The position numbers were made by a program, and so were the translations under genes. Source: Actinomycetota bacterium (lineage in GTDB: Bacteria; Actinomycetota; Thermoleophilia; Solirubrobacterales; 70-9). From it: a DNA stretch of 64,000 bases. The notes under the pieces are model-generated. The model was not told the DNA's origin, did no database searches, and was given only the letters and a program-made list of their open reading frames with translations. Below are positions 26,975-34,938 of the stretch, piece after piece. The DNA lies in contig JAFDWB010000089.1 of assembly GCA_018268675.1 (NCBI GenBank), positions 1 through 64,000 of the forward strand. The letters are read 5' to 3'. The stretch's first letter is position 1. The number at the start of each line of letters is the position of its first letter.

Positions 26975-27849
26975 CGACGCAGGTCCTCGGCGAGCGCCCA
27001 GTCCGCGATTTCGTCACCGCGGGCGAACCAGACACCCGCGTGCCGTTTGCAGTAGCGAATCAAGTCCCGGACCAACGGCGTCAGGGTCGGCCGACCGGCC
27101 CCGTGGCAGTGGAGAACCAGCCCGACCGATCCCGGGCGCCCTTCCAGCGCCTCTTGATAGACGGCGTCGAAGGTCGTCTTGAACCCATCGGCGATCACCA
27201 TCGGGCCCTGGCCCGTCAACACCCAGTGGAGGAGATCGTTGGAGGCCAGGTCGACCGTGGGGACGACGGCCAGGGATCGACCGTCGACATCGACCACGAA
27301 AGGCAGGTCGTCGCTGGCATCGTCGCCGGTGTAGCGAATGCCTTCGTCGAGCAGAAGCCTCTCGGAGTCGATCGAACCCATCTTTCCAGGGCTGACCCAG
27401 CCGACCGGCCGCACACCGCCTCCCTGCTCGATCGCGTCAAGGGTTTTCACGATCACCTCGCGCTCGGCCTCTCCACCCGGCATGAGGACGTCATTCACCC
27501 AACCGTGGCCCACCAACTCGTGCCCACGCTCGGCCATCGCCCGGACCGCGGCGGGGTGGCGCTCGGCGGCCAGACCGTTGATCGCCACACTGCTCACCAC
27601 ACCCTCGTCCTCCATCAGCTGCAGCAGCCGCCAGATGCCCGCGCGCGCGCCGTACTCACCATAGGAAAGGGAAAATGGATTGACCCCTGACGAGGCCTCC
27701 GTGGTGAATTGCGAATGCTCGTCAAACGCCTCGAAGGCGACCAGGAGCTGGACTGCAACCAGGGCCTCGTTCGGCCACTCGATCGAACGCCAGGACGGGA
27801 ACCGGGCCAGAGTGTCTTGACGGTCGACGGGCGGCTTGATCGTTGACAA
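26971..27849 (-). CDS. Polysaccharide-deacetylase-fold hydrolase, PuuE/imidase-like
   Basis: A 292-residue NodB-fold protein of the PuuE (allantoinase-like) branch: SIEWPNEALVAVQLLVAFEA, SYGEYGARAGIWRLLQLMED, GHELVGHGWVNDVLMPGGEA, VGWVSPGKMGS and GLVLHCHGAGRPTL. The second metal-ligand His of classic deacetylases is Asn here (HGWVN), as expected for the PuuE-type branch, whose members open cyclic amides and are reported to be metal-independent. The TTG start follows GGAAGGGA. It is the first gene of the importer operon and follows a 208-base gap with no gene, where the operon promoter must lie. Confidence 0.85.
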   Translation of the reverse strand: MSTIKPPVDRQDTLARFPSWRSIEWPNEALVAVQLLVAFEAFDEHSQFTTEASSGVNPFSLSYGEYGARAGIWRLLQLMEDEGVVSSVAINGLAAERHPAAVRAMAERGHELVGHGWVNDVLMPGGEAEREVIVKTLDAIEQGGGVRPVGWVSPGKMGSIDSERLLLDEGIRYTGDDASDDLPFVVDVDGRSLAVVPTVDLASNDLLHWVLTGQGPMVIADGFKTTFDAVYQEALEGRPGSVGLVLHCHGAGRPTLTPLVRDLIRYCKRHAGVWFARGDEIADWALAEDLRR

Positions 27850-28057
27850 AGGTCAGTCCCTTCCGGAAAGGCGGAGATCGCCAGGTGAGGATCAGGCGAG
27901 TCTCACAGCACTTCTGGATTTGGCTAGAGGTCAAGCTGACACCAATTGAGGCATCGAGGTAGACACTCAGAAAGGCCCTACCGATCCGCCGGAGTTGCAC
28001 ATGAGCACGCCGACCCAGGCGTCTGCACAGCGCCTCCAATCCGCGTCGCCGGCAGCC

Positions 28058-29866
28058 TCAGATCGAAAACGCCGGGCGAAGCCGGGCGTGATCTGGGAAC
28101 GGCGCCCAGTGACGATCCTCTACCGTGGCCCGCTGGGAGAGGTCACGGCCACTCGCACGCGTCCCGGCGTCCCTCATCCGGTGGATCCTGAGGGCCACAT
28201 CGATCGCGCAGAGAACCTCAGGGTCGGAGAGATCTGCATCGATGATCTCCTCGATCCGCGCCAATCGCTTGTACATCGTCTGCCGCTCGATGAACAGCTC
28301 CCGCGCCGCCTCGGTCTTGCGACCGCCGTGACGACAGAGTGCCTCCAGGGTGGGCGTCAACGGGACCTTGCGATCACGGTCATAGTGCACCAGCCTTCCC
28401 ACGGTCCCCTCGCGAAACGCGATCAGCTCGGGACGCGAGCGGAGCGACCAGAGCAGGCCGTCGAGGCTCGGGCGAGTGGCGTCATACCAGGCCTGGTCGA
28501 TCGTCACCAGGCCGGGGTGAAAGCCGTCGGCGGCAAGGCCGAGCGCCTCCCGCAGGCCGATCCAGCCGGGCGCCGACGGACCGACGCAGATCGCCGCACG
28601 AACCGCCGGCATCAACCGACCGATGCGCTCCGAGACGGATGCGGCAAAACTTCGCGCCGCGCCCTCGCGCTCACCCCCCGGAGGCAGGCCCACGACCGCC
28701 AGGAAGCGATCGCCGAATCCGTGGCGGGAGACCATCACCGGATTCCGCGCTCCACAGCTCGCCCGGACACCGGCCCAGATCAGGTCCCACTTCGCCTGGT
28801 CGATGTCGACCGCCGAGGCATCGTCGGTCGAAGCCGGCACGACCACGATCGGCAGCAACGACTCCACCTCTGGGCCAAACCCATAAGCCTCCGCCTGGCC
28901 GGCAACCTCCTCAGGCCCCAACAGGCCGTCCATGAAAGCAGCAAGAAGATGCTGGCGGCGACGCTTTTCCGCCGTGGGCAGTGCCCCGCGGGCCATCTCG
29001 AGGGCGATCATCCGGCCAACCCTCTCGACCGCGGCGCGGACGAACGGCGATCGGCCCGGGTCGACCCCGATGGCCAGCAGCCGAGCGCACTCGCCGGCGC
29101 CTTTCGGCGAGAGCCCGCTGTCCACGACCGCGGAGCCCGGAACCTCACCCCGCTCGAATGCGATCCACGCCTCGCGCCCGGACCCACCGGGACGGGCCGC
29201 GTCGGCCGAGGCGACGATGCTCCCGTCGGTGGCCTGCAGCACGATCGGGGTGTCGAGCCGATCCGCCAACACCGCCATCGCATCGACCATGTCCCCACCG
29301 GTCAGCAGCAGGTCTGTGAGCTCCCGCTCGAGCGCTTCGGTGAAGCGGACGACCTCCATGTCCGCATTGAGAATCTCCCGATTCGCCTGCTCTGCGACCA
29401 CCACGAACGAGATCGACTGCTCGAATGCCACCACCGGAAACAGGCGCCGTCGAGCCGCTGCCACCAGGGCGGTCTGGCCACTGCAGAATCGGCTGCCGAG
29501 CCCGATTATCAACCCACTGGCGTTGGCGTCGACCAGGCTGCTGACGAGCCGCTCTTCGTCTCGCTTGGTCTCGCCGATGGATCTCGCTTCGACCATCACC
29601 ACCTCGCCACCGTGGAGTGGTGAGCCGCTGATCGGCGCCTCGGCGACGTGAACCCAGCGGACCGTTCGATCGAGCTTCCCCTCGGCGGCGAGCACTCGCG
29701 GCATCGCCCTCTGGACACACGGGAGAGCCAGGAAGTCGTGCAGAGTCACCTCCACACCCGACCGCACCGCGGGGATCGCCGGTCGATACTGCGGCGGCCC
29801 GAGGCGTGACTGGGCACCGATCGCCGCCACGAGCGGGAAGGTCGATTCGGTCGGATTAACGGGCAC
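28058..29866 (-). CDS. PucR-family transcriptional regulator
   Basis: A regulator of up to 602 residues. An N-terminal PucR sensory domain begins near residue 38 (EVTLHDFLALPCVQRAMPRV, GEVVMVEARSIGETKRDEER), followed by a GAF-like middle and a C-terminal PucR helix-turn-helix (VPLTPTLEALCRHGGRKTEA, LFIERQTMYKRLARIEEIID). PucR regulators commonly control purine, allantoin or amino-acid catabolism. The GTG at 29866 gives the longest frame, but conservation begins about 35 codons later, where further GTG codons preceded by purines also occur. It lies between the two hydrolase modules and is a likely controller of one or both. Confidence 0.9.
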   Translation of the reverse strand: MPVNPTESTFPLVAAIGAQSRLGPPQYRPAIPAVRSGVEVTLHDFLALPCVQRAMPRVLAAEGKLDRTVRWVHVAEAPISGSPLHGGEVVMVEARSIGETKRDEERLVSSLVDANASGLIIGLGSRFCSGQTALVAAARRRLFPVVAFEQSISFVVVAEQANREILNADMEVVRFTEALERELTDLLLTGGDMVDAMAVLADRLDTPIVLQATDGSIVASADAARPGGSGREAWIAFERGEVPGSAVVDSGLSPKGAGECARLLAIGVDPGRSPFVRAAVERVGRMIALEMARGALPTAEKRRRQHLLAAFMDGLLGPEEVAGQAEAYGFGPEVESLLPIVVVPASTDDASAVDIDQAKWDLIWAGVRASCGARNPVMVSRHGFGDRFLAVVGLPPGGEREGAARSFAASVSERIGRLMPAVRAAICVGPSAPGWIGLREALGLAADGFHPGLVTIDQAWYDATRPSLDGLLWSLRSRPELIAFREGTVGRLVHYDRDRKVPLTPTLEALCRHGGRKTEAARELFIERQTMYKRLARIEEIIDADLSDPEVLCAIDVALRIHRMRDAGTRASGRDLSQRATVEDRHWAPFPDHARLRPAFSI

Positions 29867-29890
29867 GCTCGAGTTCGACCCTCTTTTTCG

Positions 29891-30775
29891 TCATCCCGAC
29901 CCTCGCAGCGGAGCATGGATGGAGCCGCGGCGTCGGTACTCCGCCAACGGGTTGGCGGCTCGCCAGCGCTCCTGGTAGGCGCCCAGAGACTCGAATACGA
30001 CACCCTGATGCGATGCCATGTACTGGATCAGCTCGTCGAGCATCGTCAGCCGCGATCCGCGGCCGATGACCTGCGGGTGCATGATGATCGTGACCGCGCC
30101 CCCCGCCTCGTTCTCGTAGGCCCAGTCGAACTCTTTCTGCCAGATCTCGCGCACGTGCGAGGGCGGATGCTGCGAGTAGGACCACCCCACCTCGAACTCG
30201 AAGAGGGGGAAATCGTCGAGCATCCACGAGATCGGCATCTCGACCAACTCGCACGGCTCGCCGAACTCGTAGGCCTCCGTTTTCGAGACCTTGTCGCCTC
30301 GACGCACGTAGTACGGGTGAAAGTCCGAGCCCGAGAAGGTGGAGTCATACCGAAACCCGTGCTCGAGCAGGATCTCGATGGTGTTCTCACTGTAGTCGCC
30401 GGCGGGCGACCGGAACCCTGTCGGTGTGACCCCGGCGACCTCCGCGAGTGCGCCGAGGCCGCGGCGGAACACCTCGGTCTCGGCCCGGCGGTCCAGCTCG
30501 GCCGGATTCTCGTGAACCCAGCCGTGATGTCCGATCTCGTGGCCAGACGCATCGATGGCGCGAACGAGATCCGGATAGGCGAGGGCCGTATGCCCCGGAA
30601 TGAAGAAGGTGGCAAGAGCTTCGCGCCGACGCAGCAGGTCGAGCAGGCGTGGGACCGCAACCGCGCCGAACTCACCACGCGAGATCATCGCCAGGTTGTC
30701 GGTGCTGGATATCCACACCGAGGTCGCGTCGAAGTCGAAGCTGAGGCAGACCGAGAGTCGGCGGTCGTCGGTCAC
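29891..30775 (-). CDS. Polysaccharide-deacetylase-family hydrolase with metal-ligand motif
   Basis: A 294-residue NodB-fold protein: SVCLSFDFDATSVWISSTDN (general base and metal Asp), ATFFIPGHTALAYPDLVRAI, GHEIGHHGWVHENPAELDRR (the His-x3-His pair is intact), TPTGFRSPAGDYSENTIEIL and GAVTIIMHPQVIGRG. Family relatives include peptidoglycan deacetylases and cyclic imidases; the absence of a signal peptide and the catabolic context favour a cytoplasmic imidase or amidase. The GTG start overlaps the hydrolase stop (GTGA). Confidence 0.87.
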   Translation of the reverse strand: MTDDRRLSVCLSFDFDATSVWISSTDNLAMISRGEFGAVAVPRLLDLLRRREALATFFIPGHTALAYPDLVRAIDASGHEIGHHGWVHENPAELDRRAETEVFRRGLGALAEVAGVTPTGFRSPAGDYSENTIEILLEHGFRYDSTFSGSDFHPYYVRRGDKVSKTEAYEFGEPCELVEMPISWMLDDFPLFEFEVGWSYSQHPPSHVREIWQKEFDWAYENEAGGAVTIIMHPQVIGRGSRLTMLDELIQYMASHQGVVFESLGAYQERWRAANPLAEYRRRGSIHAPLRGSG

Positions 30776-31680
30776 GCGAGCGCCTCGCCCACGACATGAG
30801 AGGGAGAGGGGACTCCGGCACGGACCTGGCCGCGGATGATCGCCGCGCATGCAGCCGGGGCCTCGAGGTGCGGCAGGTGGCCACAGCGAGCCATGGCATG
30901 GATCGACGGCGGACACGCCCCACCGGAGAGAAGCGTGTGGAGGAGCATCGCCCGCTCGAAGCTCGAAAGTGGATCGCGGACACCCCAGATGATCGCCACC
31001 GGCACCGTGACCCCCTCGTCGCGCACGCGTGCATAGAGGGCGGTCAAGGCCCGCGCCTCGGTCAGTTCGATCTGCGCGCGGGCGCCTGCGCGCATCTCCA
31101 TCACCACCCGCGAGTGAGGTGAATTCGCCTCCCGCTCGAGCAGGTCGAACAGGTCGGCGTCGAGACACAGCTCGTCGCCGACGAGGCGGCGAGCCGTCCA
31201 GACGAGCGAGCGTCGAGCCAGGTGCGGTTTCGGCCGATTGATCAGCGCCAGGTTCATCTGCCGATCGCCGGCGGGGATGATCGCCGCGGGGGCGATCAAC
31301 GTGCAGGAGACGATCCGGGGATCGCTTCGCGTCGCCTCCAGCGCGGCCAGACCGGCCTCGTCGTGGGCGACGAGGTGGGCGTCTCCGAGGCCCAACTTCG
31401 TCAACACCTCCCCGACCGCCTCGATGGCGCCCGCCGAGGAAAGCCTCCGGGGCTCGTCCGCCGCACTCCCACCGACGCCCGGCAGGTCGAGCGCCACGAC
31501 CCGATGCTCGCCCGACAGTCGACCGGCGAGCGGCCTCCACAGGTCGGCGGGGCCGGGCAAAGGTCCGCCGCGCGTTCCGCTCCCGTGAAGGAGGACCACG
31601 GCCGGGCCGTCGCCGGCCTCGAGCGCCCGAAGCCCGCCGGCGGCGGTCTCGACCCAGGTCTCGCGGAGCTCAGCCGCCAT
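30772..31680 (-). CDS. Alpha/beta hydrolase with Asp at the nucleophile position
   Basis: A 302-residue alpha/beta hydrolase: VVLLHGSGTRGGPLPGPADL (oxyanion loop), VVALDLPGVGGSAADEP, LVAHDEAGLAALEATRSDPR (elbow), VAIIWGVRDPLSSFERAMLL (acid) and ARCGHLPHLEAP (catalytic His). The elbow reads AHDEAG, so Asp107 replaces Ser, as in epoxide hydrolases and haloalkane dehalogenases, which form an aspartyl-ester intermediate. It overlaps both neighbours (10-11 bases and GTGA). It corresponds in position and sequence to the 25138-26049 product in the second module. Confidence 0.83.
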   Translation of the reverse strand: MAAELRETWVETAAGGLRALEAGDGPAVVLLHGSGTRGGPLPGPADLWRPLAGRLSGEHRVVALDLPGVGGSAADEPRRLSSAGAIEAVGEVLTKLGLGDAHLVAHDEAGLAALEATRSDPRIVSCTLIAPAAIIPAGDRQMNLALINRPKPHLARRSLVWTARRLVGDELCLDADLFDLLEREANSPHSRVVMEMRAGARAQIELTEARALTALYARVRDEGVTVPVAIIWGVRDPLSSFERAMLLHTLLSGGACPPSIHAMARCGHLPHLEAPAACAAIIRGQVRAGVPSPSHVVGEALA

Positions 31681-32599
31681 CCCGCGCGACCTCCTCGAGA
31701 AAGCTCGTCAGGCAGGAGACGAACCATTCAGGGTGCTCGCGATAGGGGAAATGGCCGCAGGCATCGATCACGTCGAACCTGGTGCGCGGTTCGTGACCGG
31801 CGAGACCTTCGAAAAGCTCCCGACCTAGCCCCACCGGGGCGGTTCGGTCGTCCCGTCCCCAGACGATCTGGGTCGGACGCTGGAGGCGTCCCTCGGCCAG
31901 CCAGGTCAAGGTCTCACGCTTGTCCCGCGCGAGCTCGGGGTAGAACCGGTCCAGCAGCAGGTTGCCCGCTTCGATCCGTTCCACCGCCTCGAGATGTCCG
32001 GGCGCGTCGAGGAGCACGATGTTGGTGTCCACCCAGCTCGTGTCCACACTGGTCGGTGAGTACACGTAAGTCTCGAGGGACCACCTGATCGCCGCCCGCT
32101 GGTCGCCTTGATGCGCGACGTCGGCAAGTGCAACAGCGTTGGTCCCCACCCCAGGGCTGAGGGTTCCAGAGTTGATCACGGTCAGCGATCGCACCAGGTC
32201 CTGCCGGAGCAGGGTCGCCCGGGTCGCGATGTATCCGCCGCGCGAGTGACCTACAAGTCCGACCGGACCGCAGTCCAACGCCTCCAGCAGCGATATGAGG
32301 TGGGAGACGACGAAGGCCATCGAGTAGTCCGCGTCACGCTTCGGCGCCTCGGTCCAACCCATACCAGGCTTGTCGTAGACGATGACTCGACTCGAGGCGG
32401 ACAGCAACTCGAAGCAACTGTCCCACTGATTCGCCCCGTCGCCGCCGCCGAACTCGGGCGGGCCGAAGTTACCGCCATAGACGAGGACCACGGGATCACC
32501 TTCACCGGCTTCTGCGTACCACGTGCGCAGCCCCGCCGCCTCGAGCCAAGAGCCTTCGGGCAGTCGCGGATAGCCTGGATTTCGAGTTTCTGCGATCAC
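31670..32599 (-). CDS. Alpha/beta hydrolase with GHSRGG elbow, TetR-controlled
   Basis: A 309-residue paralogue of the 26042-26974 product: VVLVYGGNFGPPEFGGGD, VGLVGHSRGGYIATRATLLR (nucleophile Ser119), RDKRETLTWLAEGRLQRPTQ, IVWGRDDRTAPVGLG (acid) and DACGHFPYREHPEW (His). The GTG at 32599 begins the conserved region; no Shine-Dalgarno is present. A near-consensus promoter and a 13-base palindrome sit just upstream, next to a TetR gene, so this is the first gene of a repressor-controlled operon. Confidence 0.87.
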   Translation of the reverse strand: MIAETRNPGYPRLPEGSWLEAAGLRTWYAEAGEGDPVVLVYGGNFGPPEFGGGDGANQWDSCFELLSASSRVIVYDKPGMGWTEAPKRDADYSMAFVVSHLISLLEALDCGPVGLVGHSRGGYIATRATLLRQDLVRSLTVINSGTLSPGVGTNAVALADVAHQGDQRAAIRWSLETYVYSPTSVDTSWVDTNIVLLDAPGHLEAVERIEAGNLLLDRFYPELARDKRETLTWLAEGRLQRPTQIVWGRDDRTAPVGLGRELFEGLAGHEPRTRFDVIDACGHFPYREHPEWFVSCLTSFLEEVARDGG

Positions 32600-32604
32600 G
32601 TTAT

Positions 32605-32653
32605 ACAACAGCGTTGTTTTACGTACCGTAGCGAGTCGCTCGACAGGTGTCAA
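32605..32653 (-). promoter_or_regulatory. Sigma70-type promoter with operator-like palindrome
   Basis: On the minus strand TTGACA (32653-32648) and TACGGT (32630-32625) are exactly 17 bases apart, the best -35/-10 pair in this part of the window. The palindrome ACAAC-AGC-GTTGT (32605-32617) lies just after the expected transcription start, before the hydrolase GTG. This is a typical place for TetR-type repression. Confidence 0.7.
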
Positions 32654-32688
32654 GTAGGTGAACTGACGGTGAGAAGAGGTCGCGCCGC

Positions 32689-33270
32689 TTACCGCCGGGG
32701 CGGTGCGAGAAGCGCCTCGGCAACTGCCGTGAAAGCGTGCAGACCCCGTTCCGGATTCCACTCCTCGGGGTCTTCGGTCGCGGACAGCCAGAAACCGCGC
32801 AACACCAACATGAGGGCGTCCACCACGATGGCGTCGACGGCGACGCCGGCGGCACCGAGGACCTCGCTGACCCGGCCTCGATCCTCGGCGGAGATCTGGG
32901 CGATCAGCTCGGCGAACTCGGCATCCTCGCTCGCGGTGAGGAGAATCTCCAGCCAGAGGTGGCGTAGGGCCCCGTCCAGCGGTTCCGTTGACGCCCACCA
33001 CTCAAGCGTGCGCCGCAGCCGATCGGGACCGCTCAGCCCCGCCACCGCGGCATCGAGCTCGCGCTCCCATTCGCGCCGCCCGTGGCGAAAGGCGTTCAGG
33101 ACCAGCGCGGCCCGCGAAGGCAGATAGTTCGTCACGACCGTCGTCGACCGACCTACCTCCTGGGCGACGGCGCGGATCGTCAACGCCGCCAGTCCGTCCC
33201 GCTGGACCACCTTCAAGGTCTCGACCGCCAATTCGTCCAGACGCTCGTCCACGTCGACTTCGATCGGCAC
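32689..33270 (-). CDS. TetR-family transcriptional regulator
   Basis: A 193-residue repressor with an N-terminal TetR helix-turn-helix (AVETLKVVQRDGLAALTIRA, VAQEVGRSTTVVTNYLPSRA) and an all-helical ligand domain containing WASTEPLDGALRHLWLEILL. The GTG start has TATACT six bases upstream on the minus strand, indicating a leaderless mRNA. It lies immediately upstream of, and is read toward, the hydrolase operon with the operator-like palindrome at 32605-32617, its probable target. The ligand is likely the substrate or an intermediate of that pathway. Confidence 0.9.
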   Translation of the reverse strand: MPIEVDVDERLDELAVETLKVVQRDGLAALTIRAVAQEVGRSTTVVTNYLPSRAALVLNAFRHGRREWERELDAAVAGLSGPDRLRRTLEWWASTEPLDGALRHLWLEILLTASEDAEFAELIAQISAEDRGRVSEVLGAAGVAVDAIVVDALMLVLRGFWLSATEDPEEWNPERGLHAFTAVAEALLAPPRR

Positions 33271-33276
33271 ACGGTG

Positions 33277-33329
33277 AGTATATGAGCACGGTGTGGCGAG
33301 CCCGCGTCGTTGTCACACGGGTGCTCATA
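33277..33329 (-). promoter_or_regulatory. TetR-gene -10 box overlapping a long inverted repeat
   Basis: TATACT (33282-33277) ends six bases before the TetR GTG. It overlaps an inverted repeat with arms TATGAGCAC.GTGTG at 33281-33295 and 33314-33329, differing only by a one-against-two base bulge, around an 18-base loop. The right arm overlaps the stop codon of the upstream operon, so the structure could be that operon's terminator, the TetR autoregulatory site, or both. Confidence 0.5.
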
Positions 33330-34296
33330 CCGCCACCGGCGCGACGGCGAGCGGGAAGAGATCCTCCACCGCGAGCCCTGGATCGGCGACCCCCTGGTCG
33401 CGCGCGTGGCGGAGGAAGGTCTCCAGGGTGGTGCGGTTGGGCTCGATCCCGTAGGGCCAGAGCTCGCCGCCGAAGCGGGTGCGGGACTCGGCGGCGAGGT
33501 CGGCGACCCAGGGCAGGGGGACGTGGCTGGCGGTCGGGTCGAGGAGGCGCCGGGCGGAGCGGGCGCGGGCCTCGTCGAGGGCGGCGTGGAGGCTTGCGGC
33601 CGCCCACGGAGCGGCGGCGAGGAAGTCGGCCCGCAGGACGACCAGGTGCATGATCGGGAAGACGCCGGTCTCCGCCCAGTAGGCCTTCTCGGCGGCGCGG
33701 GGGTCGGCGAGGAGGCGACGCAGCGCGCCGCTCTCGACCCCGGCGGGCGGCCGCGCCGAGATGACCGCGTCGAGCTCGCCGGCGCGCAGGAGTCGATCGA
33801 GGGAGCGCTCGCGCTCGACCGCGAGCTCGATCCCCGCGGGCAGCTCCGGCCTTCCCTTCTCGCGCCGCCCGGGGTCGTTCACGCCGCCCTGCACCCAGCG
33901 GATCGAGGCGAGGTCGACGCCGTGGCGCTCGGCGAGGATGCCGCGCGCCCAGACGCCCGCCGTCTGCGCCCACTCCGGGATGCCGACGCGGGCGCCCGCG
34001 AGCTCCTCCAGCGCGGTCGGGCCGTCGGCACGGGCGTAGAAGGACCCGTGGCGGAAGACCCGCGAGGGGAAGGCCGGGATCGCGAGCAGCGAGCGGTCGC
34101 CGCGGCCGACCCGGTTGACGTAGAGCGCCAGGGAGAACTCCGCCGCCTCCCAGTCGGGCCGCTCGACCGTGCGGGCGAAGATCTCCTCCGGCGCCAGCCG
34201 CAGGCAGGTCAGGTCGAGGCCCTCGGGCCGCACCCGACCCTCGACCAGGTCACGAACGTGGTCGTAGTCGCCGATCGCCAGGGCCATCGATCGCAT
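33325..34296 (-). CDS. 4,5-dihydroxyphthalate decarboxylase-like protein
   Basis: A 323-residue protein of the family annotated as 4,5-dihydroxyphthalate decarboxylase, related in fold to periplasmic binding proteins: LAIGDYDHVRDLVEGRVRPE, LDLTCLRLAPEEIFART, AAEFSLALYVNRVGRGD, FPSRVFRHGSFYARADG, VGIPEWAQTAGVWARGIL and TLETFLRHARDQGV. No signal peptide is present, so a cytoplasmic enzyme is favoured. ATG 34296 or 34287 could be the start. It is the last gene of the 33.3-40 kb operon, 15 bases after ribA. Confidence 0.82.
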   Translation of the reverse strand: MRSMALAIGDYDHVRDLVEGRVRPEGLDLTCLRLAPEEIFARTVERPDWEAAEFSLALYVNRVGRGDRSLLAIPAFPSRVFRHGSFYARADGPTALEELAGARVGIPEWAQTAGVWARGILAERHGVDLASIRWVQGGVNDPGRREKGRPELPAGIELAVERERSLDRLLRAGELDAVISARPPAGVESGALRRLLADPRAAEKAYWAETGVFPIMHLVVLRADFLAAAPWAAASLHAALDEARARSARRLLDPTASHVPLPWVADLAAESRTRFGGELWPYGIEPNRTTLETFLRHARDQGVADPGLAVEDLFPLAVAPVAV

Positions 34297-34311
34297 CGCC
34301 GCGCGCCGCCT

Positions 34312-34938
34312 TCAGGAACCCCGGGTCAGGCCGACCTCGGGCAGGTCGTGGCCGAGGCGGCGCCGCTTCGTCTCCAGGTAGGCGACGTTCGCGGGCGTCA
34401 GGCGCGGCGCCAGCGGCACCCGCTCGACGATCTCCAGGCCGAACCCGTCGAGGCCGTCGAACTTGGCCGGGTTGTTGGTCATCAGGCGCATCTCGAGCAC
34501 CCCGAGCTCGCGGAGGATCGCGGCGCCGACCCCGTACTCGCGGGCGTCCACCGGCAGGCCGAGGTCGAGGTTGGCGTCGACCGTGTCGCGGCCGCGGTCC
34601 TGCAGGTCGTAGGCGGCGATCTTGTCGGCGATGCCGATCCCCCGGCCCTCATGCCCGCGCAGGTAGACGACGACGCCGCGCCCCGCCGCCGCGATCATCC
34701 GCATCGCGTCGTCGAGCTGGCCGCCGCAGTCGCAGCGCTGCGACCCGAAGACGTCGCCGGTGAGGCACTCGCTGTGGACGCGGACCAAGACCGGCCCCGG
34801 CGCCGCCGGGTCACCGCGGACGAGGGAGAGATGGTCGGCGCCGTCGGCGAGCGAGCGCCAGACGCCGCACTCGAACTCGCCGTGGGCGGTCGGCACGCGC
34901 GCCCGGGAGAGGTGGCGGACGAGCCGCTCGCCGCTCAT
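34312..34938 (-). CDS. GTP cyclohydrolase II-type protein (RibA-like)
   Basis: A 208-residue stand-alone RibA domain: zinc ligands in [20 protein letters not shown] (Cys, CxC), [20 protein letters not shown], the arginine/tyrosine catalytic region [19 protein letters not shown] and [20 protein letters not shown]. RibA converts GTP to the first riboflavin precursor. The key residues look intact, yet no other riboflavin gene is near; it is coupled by ATGA to an aldehyde dehydrogenase in a catabolic operon. It may boost flavin supply for local monooxygenases, or a family member may have a catabolic reaction as proposed for URC1-type proteins. Confidence 0.88.
   Translation of the reverse strand: MSGERLVRHLSRARVPTAHGEFECGVWRSLADGADHLSLVRGDPAAPGPVLVRVHSECLTGDVFGSQRCDCGGQLDDAMRMIAAAGRGVVVYLRGHEGRGIGIADKIAAYDLQDRGRDTVDANLDLGLPVDAREYGVGAAILRELGVLEMRLMTNNPAKFDGLDGFGLEIVERVPLAPRLTPANVAYLETKRRRLGHDLPEVGLTRGS

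Noticed and set aside
27850-28057. A specific promoter for the 18-28 kb importer operon
   Set aside because: TTGACC occurs at 27934-27929 on the minus strand but no acceptable -10 lies 16-18 bases away, so no site is called although the promoter must lie in this gap or further upstream.
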